NCBI GenBank assembly: GCA_023622515.1
Contig: JAMNZB010000007.1
Coordinates: 50,932 to 114,931, forward strand
Direction of reading: 5' to 3'
DNA length: 64,000 bases
From: Bacillota bacterium
GTDB taxonomy: Bacteria > Bacillota > Clostridia > Saccharofermentanales > DTU023
The notes beneath the pieces were generated by a model, which saw only the letters and a list, made by a program, of their open reading frames with translations, was not told where the DNA came from and searched no databases. The position numbers and the translations under genes were made by a program. Positions 1 to 8,345 of the stretch are shown in pieces; positions within the stretch are counted from its first letter, which is position 1, and every line of letters starts with the position of its first letter.

Positions 1-648
1 AGGCAAGAGCGGGCATATGGGTATTTAAATTCCGCCCTCCGCCAGCTTAAGGATAAGCGGAAGGCAGGGCCGCTCCCCCGGGTCAATTTTAATAATCCAA
101 CTATCAAGATAGGTATCCGCTTTATTTTCACAAGAGAATCTTTTGCAGGCAAGTATCCCCTATGGCGGTTTTTCAGGCGCTCTTTAGAGGGGGCAAGGCG
201 CCCCCTGCTCATCTATATAAAATCTATGCGAATTGCTCCGGCCCATGTAAAAAGCAGTATTTTCCGAAGAGTTTGGGGCTTTTTTCGCGATGGGAAAATC
301 ATTAGTATAGGTTTTAACTGGCATCCCTTATACCCGGGTTTAATGTTTTTGCCTGCTAATCGTTCATCTAGTTACTTTAAAAAGCTTACTGCCCATGAAT
401 TTGGTCATATTATGGGCCTTTCTGATGCCTACAGCGCATGGTACAGGGCCTATGATGAATATGCCGGCTCGGAAAATTATTTGATGAACAGCAATGGTCA
501 TATTCAGGCGGAAGAGTGGCTATTGCTATTCAAAGCACAGAGCTGCGGTAAATTGAGCCACTTTCCCTATCGTTTTGAAGGAAAAGGTTTTTGGCAAGGC
601 CTGAAAAAAGAGTTGCGCTACTATATGAAAAAGATATTTCAGAAATAA
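1..648 (+). CDS. Metzincin-like zinc metalloprotease, 5'-truncated by the window edge
   Basis: HEFGHIMGLSDAY (HExxHxxG type) followed by a Met-containing YLMNSNGH segment. Frame 1 is open from base 1 to the stop at 648, so the track ATG at 226 is internal. Confidence 0.7.
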   Translation, partial: RQERAYGYLNSALRQLKDKRKAGPLPRVNFNNPTIKIGIRFIFTRESFAGKYPLWRFFRRSLEGARRPLLIYIKSMRIAPAHVKSSIFRRVWGFFRDGKIISIGFNWHPLYPGLMFLPANRSSSYFKKLTAHEFGHIMGLSDAYSAWYRAYDEYAGSENYLMNSNGHIQAEEWLLLFKAQSCGKLSHFPYRFEGKGFWQGLKKELRYYMKKIFQK

Positions 649-991
649 CTTTCGCCTGTGAAGTTATTGTCTGATAGCATGAGAAAATTGGAGAAATTGT
701 GTTTTGGAATTCATTCATAGTTAAAACAACCAATAGTTTACAACTGACTCAACTACAGGTAGGGCGAGAGCCGGGAATTCAACGAGTGACCTATTCTCTT
801 GGCAGCCGGAAAAATTTATTATCTAGTTGAGTAGTTTAGTAACCGGAGCTGAATAAGAGCAAAAAAAGCTATATCAGCTAAGAAGGATTTGGGGAAAGAT
901 TAAAATGATATACATTATAAGTTTGTTTCCCGGCCTATTACTAAAATACATACTGAGTGGAAAACAACGAAATCTAGGAGGAATTAAGCAC

Positions 992-1492
992 ATGAACTAT
1001 GAAGCATTAGGAAATAATATCAGCCGATACCGCAAGGCCAAAGGCATGACTCAAGAGAACTTGGCGGAAAAACTGGGTGTGTCGGCCCAGGCTGTTTCAA
1101 AATGGGAAAACGGACAGTCCTATCCCGATATCTCCCTTTTACCTGAACTAGCAAAGATTTTTCAGGTCAGTATGGATGACCTCTTCTCCTATGAACAAAA
1201 AAGTGAGGTCTTTCTTGTCCCGGAAAGTGAAAGAAAATCATTGGATGAGATGTTTCTGCGGGTCCGCGTACATTCAAGTTCCGGTGATAAAGTTCAGGTT
1301 AATATGCCTGCCCCTCTTTTTAAGTTGGCCAGTCAAAGTGGAATGATTTCTTTCGGTTCAGAGGAGCAAAAAATAAATTTTTCTCAGATTGATTTTGACC
1401 AACTTTTTAAACTTATGGACCAGGGGGTTATGGGTAAGCTTGTAGAAGTTGAAACCGCGGACGGTGATACTGTGGAAGTATATGTGGAGTAA
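992..1492 (+). CDS. XRE-family transcriptional regulator with C-terminal accessory domain
   Basis: N-terminal HTH (ISRYRKAKGMTQENLAEKLGVSAQAVSKWENGQSYPD). Start moved to ATG 992 because of the upstream AGGAGG. Confidence 0.85.
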   Translation: MNYEALGNNISRYRKAKGMTQENLAEKLGVSAQAVSKWENGQSYPDISLLPELAKIFQVSMDDLFSYEQKSEVFLVPESERKSLDEMFLRVRVHSSSGDKVQVNMPAPLFKLASQSGMISFGSEEQKINFSQIDFDQLFKLMDQGVMGKLVEVETADGDTVEVYVE

Positions 1493-1537
1493 TGGAGTAA
1501 GGCTTAGTGGGGTTGCAAGCTAAATAAGGGAGGAAAT

Positions 1538-1813
1538 ATGAAGATAAAAATTCGGTCTGCAAATAAAAATTTGACCCTGTTTTTACCAAACCGGCTCATT
1601 TTAAGTAATAATCTTTGGCGACTTGTTGGAAGATTCAATAAAGAGGCAGAGAGCAAAGAACAATTACCGGGCGGACAGGCCTTAGCTGCGCTTTCCGGTG
1701 AAGATATAAAGCTGGTCCGTTCCTGCCTTAAGCAAATGAAAAAGAAGTATCCGGGTTTAGCCTTGGTCGAAGTTTCCAGTCTGGACGGAACCGAAATAAA
1801 GGTATATCCTTAG
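1538..1813 (+). CDS. Small protein resembling the C-terminal domain of the adjacent XRE regulator
   Basis: 91 aa ORF with RBS ggagg. LVEVSSLDGTEIKVYP resembles LVEVETADGDTVEVYVE of the upstream regulator. Confidence 0.6.
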   Translation: MKIKIRSANKNLTLFLPNRLILSNNLWRLVGRFNKEAESKEQLPGGQALAALSGEDIKLVRSCLKQMKKKYPGLALVEVSSLDGTEIKVYP

Positions 1814-1860
1814 CGAGGAAATTCTTTTGAGGATGGATAACATGATTTTAAGGAGGTCCC

Positions 1861-2739
1861 ATGTCCGATTCAATGTTCAATGAAAGCTTTATTATTCCGC
1901 GAGTAGCCGCAATACATGACCTATGTGGTTATGGCAATTGTTCTTTAGGTGTTGCCATGCCCGTTCTATCTGCGGCCGGTATTGAGGTTTGTCCCGTGCC
2001 GACGTCGGCTCTTGCCGCTCATACGGCTTTTCCCCACTATAGTTTTGCTGACTTTACCCCACATCTGGAGGAGTATCTTGCTGTATGGGAAAAAATACAT
2101 ATTCCTCTTTGTGGTGCCTATTCAGGATTTTTAGGTTCAGCGGAACAAATCACAATTTTTTCCCGGCTCTTTGACCAACATCCTGACTGGAAACTTGTGG
2201 TTGATCCTTGTATGGCGGACCACGGAAAGCGCTATAAAACCTATACGGATGAGATGTGTGAAAAAATGACGGAGCTTTGTCAACGGGCTGATGTCATTTT
2301 GCCCAATCTCACGGAAGCGTCAATTTTGCTGGATAAAGAATATAGAGGGCAGAATTATAGTGTTGAAGAGGCAGAAAAGCTTGTTGATGAGCTTCTTGCT
2401 ATTGGGGCGAAAGCGGTTATTTTAAAAGGTATTGAGCGTGGTGATGGCCGGATTGTCAATGCCATCAAAGGAGAAGATATCCCTTATGAAGAACATAGCC
2501 ATGAATTGCTGCCCTATAAACTGCATGGCACCGGTGACCTTTTTGCCTCAATCGTTTCGGCCTGCTATTTTCGCCATATTCCTTTAAGTAAGGCAACGTA
2601 TATTGCCGGCGAGTTTCTGGTAAGAGCGCTTCGTATTTCAGCCTACCAGGAAGGTTTTGAGGAACGGGGCGTTTCCTATGAGCCTCTTTTGCATGATATT
2701 GCAAAAATGATTGAAAGTGAACTTGACAAGACTAGGTAA
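1861..2739 (+). CDS. Pyridoxal/pyridoxamine kinase family protein (ribokinase-like)
   Basis: AAIHDLCGYGNCSLGVAMPVLSAAG, DPCMADHGK and HGTGDLFAS motifs. RBS aaggagg. Confidence 0.85.
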   Translation: MSDSMFNESFIIPRVAAIHDLCGYGNCSLGVAMPVLSAAGIEVCPVPTSALAAHTAFPHYSFADFTPHLEEYLAVWEKIHIPLCGAYSGFLGSAEQITIFSRLFDQHPDWKLVVDPCMADHGKRYKTYTDEMCEKMTELCQRADVILPNLTEASILLDKEYRGQNYSVEEAEKLVDELLAIGAKAVILKGIERGDGRIVNAIKGEDIPYEEHSHELLPYKLHGTGDLFASIVSACYFRHIPLSKATYIAGEFLVRALRISAYQEGFEERGVSYEPLLHDIAKMIESELDKTR

Positions 2740-2752
2740 ACTAGTGTAAATT
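2723..2752 (+). promoter_or_regulatory. Sigma-A-type promoter for tRNA-Val inside the 3' end of the kinase gene
   Basis: TTGACA (2723-2728), 18 nt spacer, TAAATT (2747-2752), about 12 nt before the tRNA. Confidence 0.55.
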
Positions 2753-2764
2753 AGGTGGGCACTC

Positions 2765-2841
2765 GGGTTCTTAGCTCAGCTGGTTAGAGTGCCTGCGTGA
2801 CATGCAGGAAGTCGATGGTTCAAATCCATTAGAACCCACCA
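2765..2841 (+). tRNA. tRNA-Val(GAC), CCA encoded
   Basis: Full cloverleaf: acceptor GGGTTCT/AGAACCC, anticodon stem CCTGC-GTGACAT-GCAGG (anticodon GAC), T-arm GATGG-TTCAAAT-CCATT, 3' ACCA. Confidence 0.93.
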
Positions 2842-2846
2842 AAGAA

Positions 2847-2880
2847 GCTCACAAAGAAATTTGTGGGCTTTTTCTTTTTG
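2847..2880 (+). terminator. Rho-independent terminator after tRNA-Val
   Basis: GCTCACAAA-gaaa-TTTGTGGGC hairpin followed by a T-rich run. Confidence 0.8.
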
Positions 2881-3052
2881 TTAAAGCAAAGTAAATTATT
2901 CTCGGGACAAGCAAATTAGATCGGGTATTGCTATATAATTTTTGTGAGATAGCTTGGGCATAGGTCAAGATAGACCGGTGAAAGCTGTATAATAAAACTG
3001 TATAAAAAGTATATAATGAAAGTTATGAATCAAAGAACATAAGGAGAAATTT

Positions 3053-4951
3053 ATGAGTATTGATGTGACGAAAGTAAAAGATGATCTCTATCAAGCGGTT
3101 AATGCAAAGACACTTGAAGAAATGGTTATTCCTGCAGACAAGCCTTCTACAGGCGGTTTTATGGTACTTGCAGAGGCCATGGAAAAACTTTTGCGCAAAG
3201 ATTTAGACGCCATGCTGGAGGGTGAAATTTCCTGCGAGAATGCCGAAGAAGAGGAAATGCTTGCCTTCTATAAGAAGAGCCGAAACTTCGCCGAGCGGGA
3301 TGAAGCAGGGGCTGCCCCGGCCCTGCCCTTACTTGAGCAAATTAGGGCTGTTGCCAGCTTGGAGGACCTGGCTTCCCTGACGAAAGAGTGGATTAACAAA
3401 GGCCTCCCCTCTCTTTTTCATCTGGGCGTAATGGCCGATATGATGCAGGCAACAAAAAACGCCTTGTATCTTGTCCCGCCGCAAATTATTCTGCCGGACA
3501 AAGCTTATTATGAGAATGAAGCAGGTGAACAGTTGTTGGAGATTTACCGCATGATGAGCCATGATGTGCTGGGTGAAGCGGGCATCCCGGAGGCTGACAT
3601 TGCCAGGCTGGTCGAGGATACGCTCAGCTTTGATAAGAGTCTGGCTCCCTTAACGAGAAGCGCAGAAGAAAAGGCGGACTACACAAAAATGTATAATCCT
3701 CGCAGTATCGAGGAGATTCGGAGCTACCATCCGAACTTTGATCTGGCCACTCTTTTGCAAGAGCTTGTTCACCCTGAATTGAAGCAAGTTATTGTCACAG
3801 AACCTGAATTTTTTGAACATTTTGCTGAGCTTATTACTGAAGAAAAGTTAGAAGAAATCAAATCCTGGCTTATTGTAAGAAGCCTCAATTTTGCCACCCC
3901 CTATTTATCTGAGCGCTTACGCCAAAAGGGTAGTTTATTCGCTTTACAGTTGATGGGAATCCCGGAACTTGAAGATAAGGAAAAACATGCTTTCAATCTG
4001 ACAAGGAACACGTATGACCAAGTCCTAGGCCAATACTATGCCAAAAAATATTTTGGAGAAGAAGCCCGGGCTGATGTTGAAGATATGGTTAAAAGCATGA
4101 TTGATGTCTATAAGGAAAGGCTAGCTGAAAACACCTGGCTGAGTAAAGAAACAATAGAAAAGGCTATTGTAAAATTGGATGCCATTGACCCCTTAATCGG
4201 TTTTCCCGACTCTTATCCCGACCACTATAAAAAATTAAAAGTGGATTCTGAGAAGAGCCTCCTGGAAACAGTACTTGCCTTTAACCAAATTGTCTCTGCC
4301 GTACAGAGGGATAAGTGGGCTAAGGATGTTGACCGGAAAGAATGGCATATGAGTGCGGATACTGTTAATGCCTATTACTCGCCCACCAGCAATGTTATCT
4401 GCTTCCCGGCGGCGATTTTACAAGAACCCTTTTATAGTTTGAAGCAATCCAGAAGTGCCAACTATGGTGGCATCGGGGCGGTTATTGCCCACGAGATCAG
4501 CCATGCCTTTGATAATAACGGGGCCAAGGTAGATGCGGAAGGCAATTTATTTAATTGGTGGAAAGAAGAGGATTATGAAAACTTTTCGGCCAGGGCAGAG
4601 GAGATGGTCAAACTTTGGGACGGCATAGAAATTTATGGAGGCAAGGTAAACGGCAGGTTGACCGTAAGCGAAAACATTGCCGATGCAGGCGGACTGACCT
4701 GCGCCCTCCAGGCCTTGCAGCGTGAAGAAAGCTATGACTTGAAAGACTTTTTCTACAACTGGGCAAGAGTATGGTGCCAAAAGGGTCGCGAAGAATATTT
4801 GCAACTTCTACTTACCGTAGATGTCCACTCGCCGAATCCCTTACGGGCTAATATGCCTGTCCGCAGCATAGATGAATTCTATAGCACTTTCGACGTAAAA
4901 GAGGGAGACCGCATGTTCTTAAAAGAAGAAGAGCGGATTACGATTTGGTAG
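3053..4951 (+). CDS. pepO: M13 family metallopeptidase (neprilysin/PepO-like), probably cytosolic
   Basis: IAHEISHAFDNNGAKVD zinc motif, SENIADAGGL downstream, no signal peptide seen. Confidence 0.9.
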   Translation: MSIDVTKVKDDLYQAVNAKTLEEMVIPADKPSTGGFMVLAEAMEKLLRKDLDAMLEGEISCENAEEEEMLAFYKKSRNFAERDEAGAAPALPLLEQIRAVASLEDLASLTKEWINKGLPSLFHLGVMADMMQATKNALYLVPPQIILPDKAYYENEAGEQLLEIYRMMSHDVLGEAGIPEADIARLVEDTLSFDKSLAPLTRSAEEKADYTKMYNPRSIEEIRSYHPNFDLATLLQELVHPELKQVIVTEPEFFEHFAELITEEKLEEIKSWLIVRSLNFATPYLSERLRQKGSLFALQLMGIPELEDKEKHAFNLTRNTYDQVLGQYYAKKYFGEEARADVEDMVKSMIDVYKERLAENTWLSKETIEKAIVKLDAIDPLIGFPDSYPDHYKKLKVDSEKSLLETVLAFNQIVSAVQRDKWAKDVDRKEWHMSADTVNAYYSPTSNVICFPAAILQEPFYSLKQSRSANYGGIGAVIAHEISHAFDNNGAKVDAEGNLFNWWKEEDYENFSARAEEMVKLWDGIEIYGGKVNGRLTVSENIADAGGLTCALQALQREESYDLKDFFYNWARVWCQKGREEYLQLLLTVDVHSPNPLRANMPVRSIDEFYSTFDVKEGDRMFLKEEERITIW

Positions 4952-5007
4952 GCAAGCCTATTAAATTCCCTTTAAAAGAGGATATTAGAAGCAAGACAAA
5001 TCAATGA

Positions 5008-5044
5008 AAAAAGAACCTCCCAGATTACCGGGAGGTTCTTTCAC
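5008..5044. terminator. Bidirectional terminator between convergent pepO and cstA
   Basis: AGAACCTCCC-agattacc-GGGAGGTTCT with A-run on one side and T-run on the other. Confidence 0.85.
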
Positions 5045-5087
5045 TTAATGTGCAAAGATATGTATTATCTTTTTTTAGCCTCTATCC

Positions 5088-6569
5088 CTATACGACACGA
5101 TTTTCAATAGACATACCGTGTTTGTTTGCATAGCGTACGGTGGCAGCGGCATAAAGTGCAGTAAGTATGGCAGCAACAACATAGCTGGCCGCGAAGCTTC
5201 CTTCGGCGAGGCCGAGTAAGTGGTCAAGATTGAAGCCGATTTTTGCATTGAGGATAAAGCTCATGGTGACAAAGGCATAGAACATGCCGGGGATTAAAGA
5301 AATGTATTTATTCTTATTCCTGATGGCAAGGTAGACTGTAATCATGGCCATGGCAAAGACCGCAATGAATTGGTTGGTAAAGGCAAAGTAGCGCCAGAGG
5401 ATCATAAAGCCGCCGGTTGATGTTTTAGCCCAGGCCAGGATAGCAGCAACAAGAACAAAGATAGGTATGGAGACACTCAAACGTTTCTTCGTCTCTCTTT
5501 GGTCAATGTTAAACTGTTCGGCAATCATTAAACGTAAGGAGCGTAAGGCTGTATCGCCTGAAGTGATCGGCAAGACGATAACCCCTAGGATAGCGAAGAT
5601 GGCTCCGACACCTCCAAGGAATTCACGGCTGATTTCCCCAATCATGAGGGTGGCCCCTTTTTGAATGCCTTTGTTGTAGAGGATCATGGCACCGGCGGCC
5701 CAGCACATAGCGATGAAGCCTTCGAGGAGCATCATGTTGAAGAAGGTGGTACGACCTTCTCTCTCATCGGTCACAGAACGTGAGATGAGGGTAGCCTGTG
5801 TGGCATGGAAGCCCGATAAGATACCGCAGGCTACGGTAATAAAGAAGGTGGGGATCCAGGGGGCCCCCATTTTATTATGTTCGGCTAATTGGGCGAAACT
5901 AAAATTAGTCAAGCCGTTCTCGCCCCAACCATTGATTAAGACACCGATGAAGATACCGACAGCGGAGATGACCAAGATGCCACCGAAAATCGGGTAGACC
6001 CGGCCAATGATCTTGTCAATGGGGAAGAGTGTAGCCACGATATAATAGGCAAAAATAGCCGCATAAACAATCCAGGTCAAGGCATTGCTGGGGGAAGCTT
6101 CTTTGTTGAAAAGATCCGTCACAATCAAGTCACCGGGAGTGTAAATGAAAACAGCGCCGACCAAAAGCATGAGAACCATAACAACGATGTTGTAAAAGGC
6201 TTTTGTTTTATTCCCTAAATACTTGGAAATTAAACGAGGCATCTGTGCCCCTCCGTTACGCATGGAAATCATGCCTGAGAAATAGTCATGCATAGAGCCT
6301 GCAAGAATACAGCCGATAGGGATTGTAATAAAGGCTAACGGTCCGAATAAAATACCTTGAATAGGCCCAAGGATTGGCCCTGTTCCGGCAATGTTCAGTA
6401 GTTCGATGAGGGAGTTTTTCCATTTTTTCATCCCAACATAGTCAACACCGTCTGCCATGGTTGTGGCCGGGGTAGGACGGTCATCAGGTCCAAAGACCTT
6501 TTCGCAATACTTTCCGTAGGCGAAGCCACCACCGACTAGAATTAGAATACCAATTAAAAAAGTAATCAT
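5088..6569 (-). CDS. cstA: Carbon starvation protein CstA family transporter
   Basis: Multi-TM protein with CstA features (AGTGPILGPIQGILFGP, SGFHATQATLISRSV, LPITSGDTALRSLRL). Confidence 0.92.
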   Translation of the reverse strand: MITFLIGILILVGGGFAYGKYCEKVFGPDDRPTPATTMADGVDYVGMKKWKNSLIELLNIAGTGPILGPIQGILFGPLAFITIPIGCILAGSMHDYFSGMISMRNGGAQMPRLISKYLGNKTKAFYNIVVMVLMLLVGAVFIYTPGDLIVTDLFNKEASPSNALTWIVYAAIFAYYIVATLFPIDKIIGRVYPIFGGILVISAVGIFIGVLINGWGENGLTNFSFAQLAEHNKMGAPWIPTFFITVACGILSGFHATQATLISRSVTDEREGRTTFFNMMLLEGFIAMCWAAGAMILYNKGIQKGATLMIGEISREFLGGVGAIFAILGVIVLPITSGDTALRSLRLMIAEQFNIDQRETKKRLSVSIPIFVLVAAILAWAKTSTGGFMILWRYFAFTNQFIAVFAMAMITVYLAIRNKNKYISLIPGMFYAFVTMSFILNAKIGFNLDHLLGLAEGSFAASYVVAAILTALYAAATVRYANKHGMSIENRVV

Positions 6570-6597
6570 AGTATCTACCTCTTTCCTTTCCTTTCTC

Positions 6598-6641
6598 TTA
6601 ATCGGACAATTGGCTGAGAATATATTCTCTTATCCGATTAA
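6598..6641. promoter_or_regulatory. Inverted-repeat putative operator upstream of cstA
   Basis: TTAATCGGA ... TCCGATTAA enclosing the perfect palindrome GAGAATATATTCTC (6616-6629). Confidence 0.5.
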
Positions 6642-6953
6642 TTGTGACCATTGTATATTTATTTGCAAAAATAAGCAATCATAGGCTATCTGCTTTATGC
6701 GAATTGTAGCAATATATGGAGAATAGAGTGAAGTAAAAGAGAAATCTGAGGTGAAAAAACAAGAGAAAGATTCTATAATATTAAATTAATTTGACTTTTT
6801 ATATAATTAATCGGCTCTTTTGCTGAGAAAATTTGCTTATTTACACATCCTTTCAACTTCCGGAAATGGCTAAGGAAGGCTCTCTTGTTTCTTTGGAAAT
6901 TAGAGGTAAAATACAATGAACACTCGTTAACGTACTTAGATAAGGAAAATCCT

Positions 6954-8345
6954 ATGAAAGAAATTTTTTGTGACTTGCTAACAAATATTCCGGACTATGA
7001 CGTATTTTTGACAGCGGATGAACTGGATGCCAGCTCAATAGACTTAGCAAGGCGCTTTCCGGAAACAGTGAAACTTTTCAGCATAGGGCAAACACGACAA
7101 GGGAAAGACCTCTTGTGTCTGCAAATTGGTGAGGGTGAGAGAAATGCCCTGATGTTCGGTTGCCCCCATCCGAATGAACCCATAGGCACCATGATGCTGG
7201 AATATTTCAGTGAGGAACTGGCTAAAAGCCGAGCCTTGCGGAAGGAACTGGGTTATAGCTGGTATATTGTGAAAGCTTGGGACAGAGATGGCCTGACTTT
7301 AAATGAGCCTTGGCTCAAGGGTCCCTTTACCCTCTATAACTATTCGCGAAATTTCTTTAGGCCGGCAGGTCACCGGCAGGTGGACTGGACCTTCCCTGTC
7401 CACTATAAAGATTTTGAATTTAAAGAATCTATTCCGGAAACACGAGCCATGATGCGACTTATTGATGAAATCCGGCCGGAGTTTATATATTCTCTTCATA
7501 ACTCCGGTTTTGGCGGTGTTTACTGGTATATTACTCATCCGCTTAAGAAATCTTCCTATGTGAAAATGCGTAGGGCAGCAGAGAGGGTAAATATTCCTTT
7601 GCATTTAGGCGAGCCGGAATTGCCTTATCTGAATGAGCTGGCACAAGCGACTTACTCCAACTTGAGCCTTAAAGCGGAATATGACTACCTGGAAAAATAT
7701 GGGGCGGAAAATATCGGCAATCTCATCCGAATAGGGGATTGCAGTGCCTCCTATGCCAAGGAGCGCCACAACTCCTTTACCCTCTTAACGGAATTACCCT
7801 ATTTTTATGATGAACGAATTAAAGACCAAAGTGTAACAGACCGCCTGCGCAAAGATGTCGTCCTGGATAGCATGGAATACGGGGCGAAGAGTAGGGCCTA
7901 CATTCAGTCTATTCTTCGGGAAACAAGATTGTTAACCGGTGAGGAAAATCCTTTCCGCGTGGCCCTGGAGGCTTTTTCCGGGAACGGACGGGAAGAAAGC
8001 ACAAAGCGGATGCTTGCCCAAAATCCGGACTATAATCGCCCGGCAAGCCTCGCTGAATGTTTTGACAATTTGCATTTATCCAAGTTTTATAGCAGCCTGT
8101 CCTATGGTATGGCGATCCGCCTTTGCGAGTATGAATTGGACAGGGAAAATTTAGCTGAAGAGGCAAGACAAGCTCTTGAGGGCATACGACTGAAAGCTAT
8201 GGAAGCGCACCGGGCTTTACTGGACGAATTAGAGCAAGAATTGAATTATGAGGCCATTCCTATTCGACAACTTATTTCCATTCAACTAGAATGTGGTCTG
8301 GTGGTTTGTGAAGAATTAAAAGAAAGGCAAGGGGAACAACGATGA
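6954..8345 (+). CDS. M14 family zinc carboxypeptidase-like protein
   Basis: FGCPHPNEPIGTMM (HxxE zinc motif) and YSLHNSGFGGVYWY. Start moved to ATG 6954 (upstream aagga); track start at 6885 is less likely. Confidence 0.8.
   Translation: MKEIFCDLLTNIPDYDVFLTADELDASSIDLARRFPETVKLFSIGQTRQGKDLLCLQIGEGERNALMFGCPHPNEPIGTMMLEYFSEELAKSRALRKELGYSWYIVKAWDRDGLTLNEPWLKGPFTLYNYSRNFFRPAGHRQVDWTFPVHYKDFEFKESIPETRAMMRLIDEIRPEFIYSLHNSGFGGVYWYITHPLKKSSYVKMRRAAERVNIPLHLGEPELPYLNELAQATYSNLSLKAEYDYLEKYGAENIGNLIRIGDCSASYAKERHNSFTLLTELPYFYDERIKDQSVTDRLRKDVVLDSMEYGAKSRAYIQSILRETRLLTGEENPFRVALEAFSGNGREESTKRMLAQNPDYNRPASLAECFDNLHLSKFYSSLSYGMAIRLCEYELDRENLAEEARQALEGIRLKAMEAHRALLDELEQELNYEAIPIRQLISIQLECGLVVCEELKERQGEQR

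Noticed and set aside
747-832. Group II intron or known riboswitch fragment
   Set aside because: No domain V-like sequence, no reverse transcriptase and no known riboswitch core recognised.
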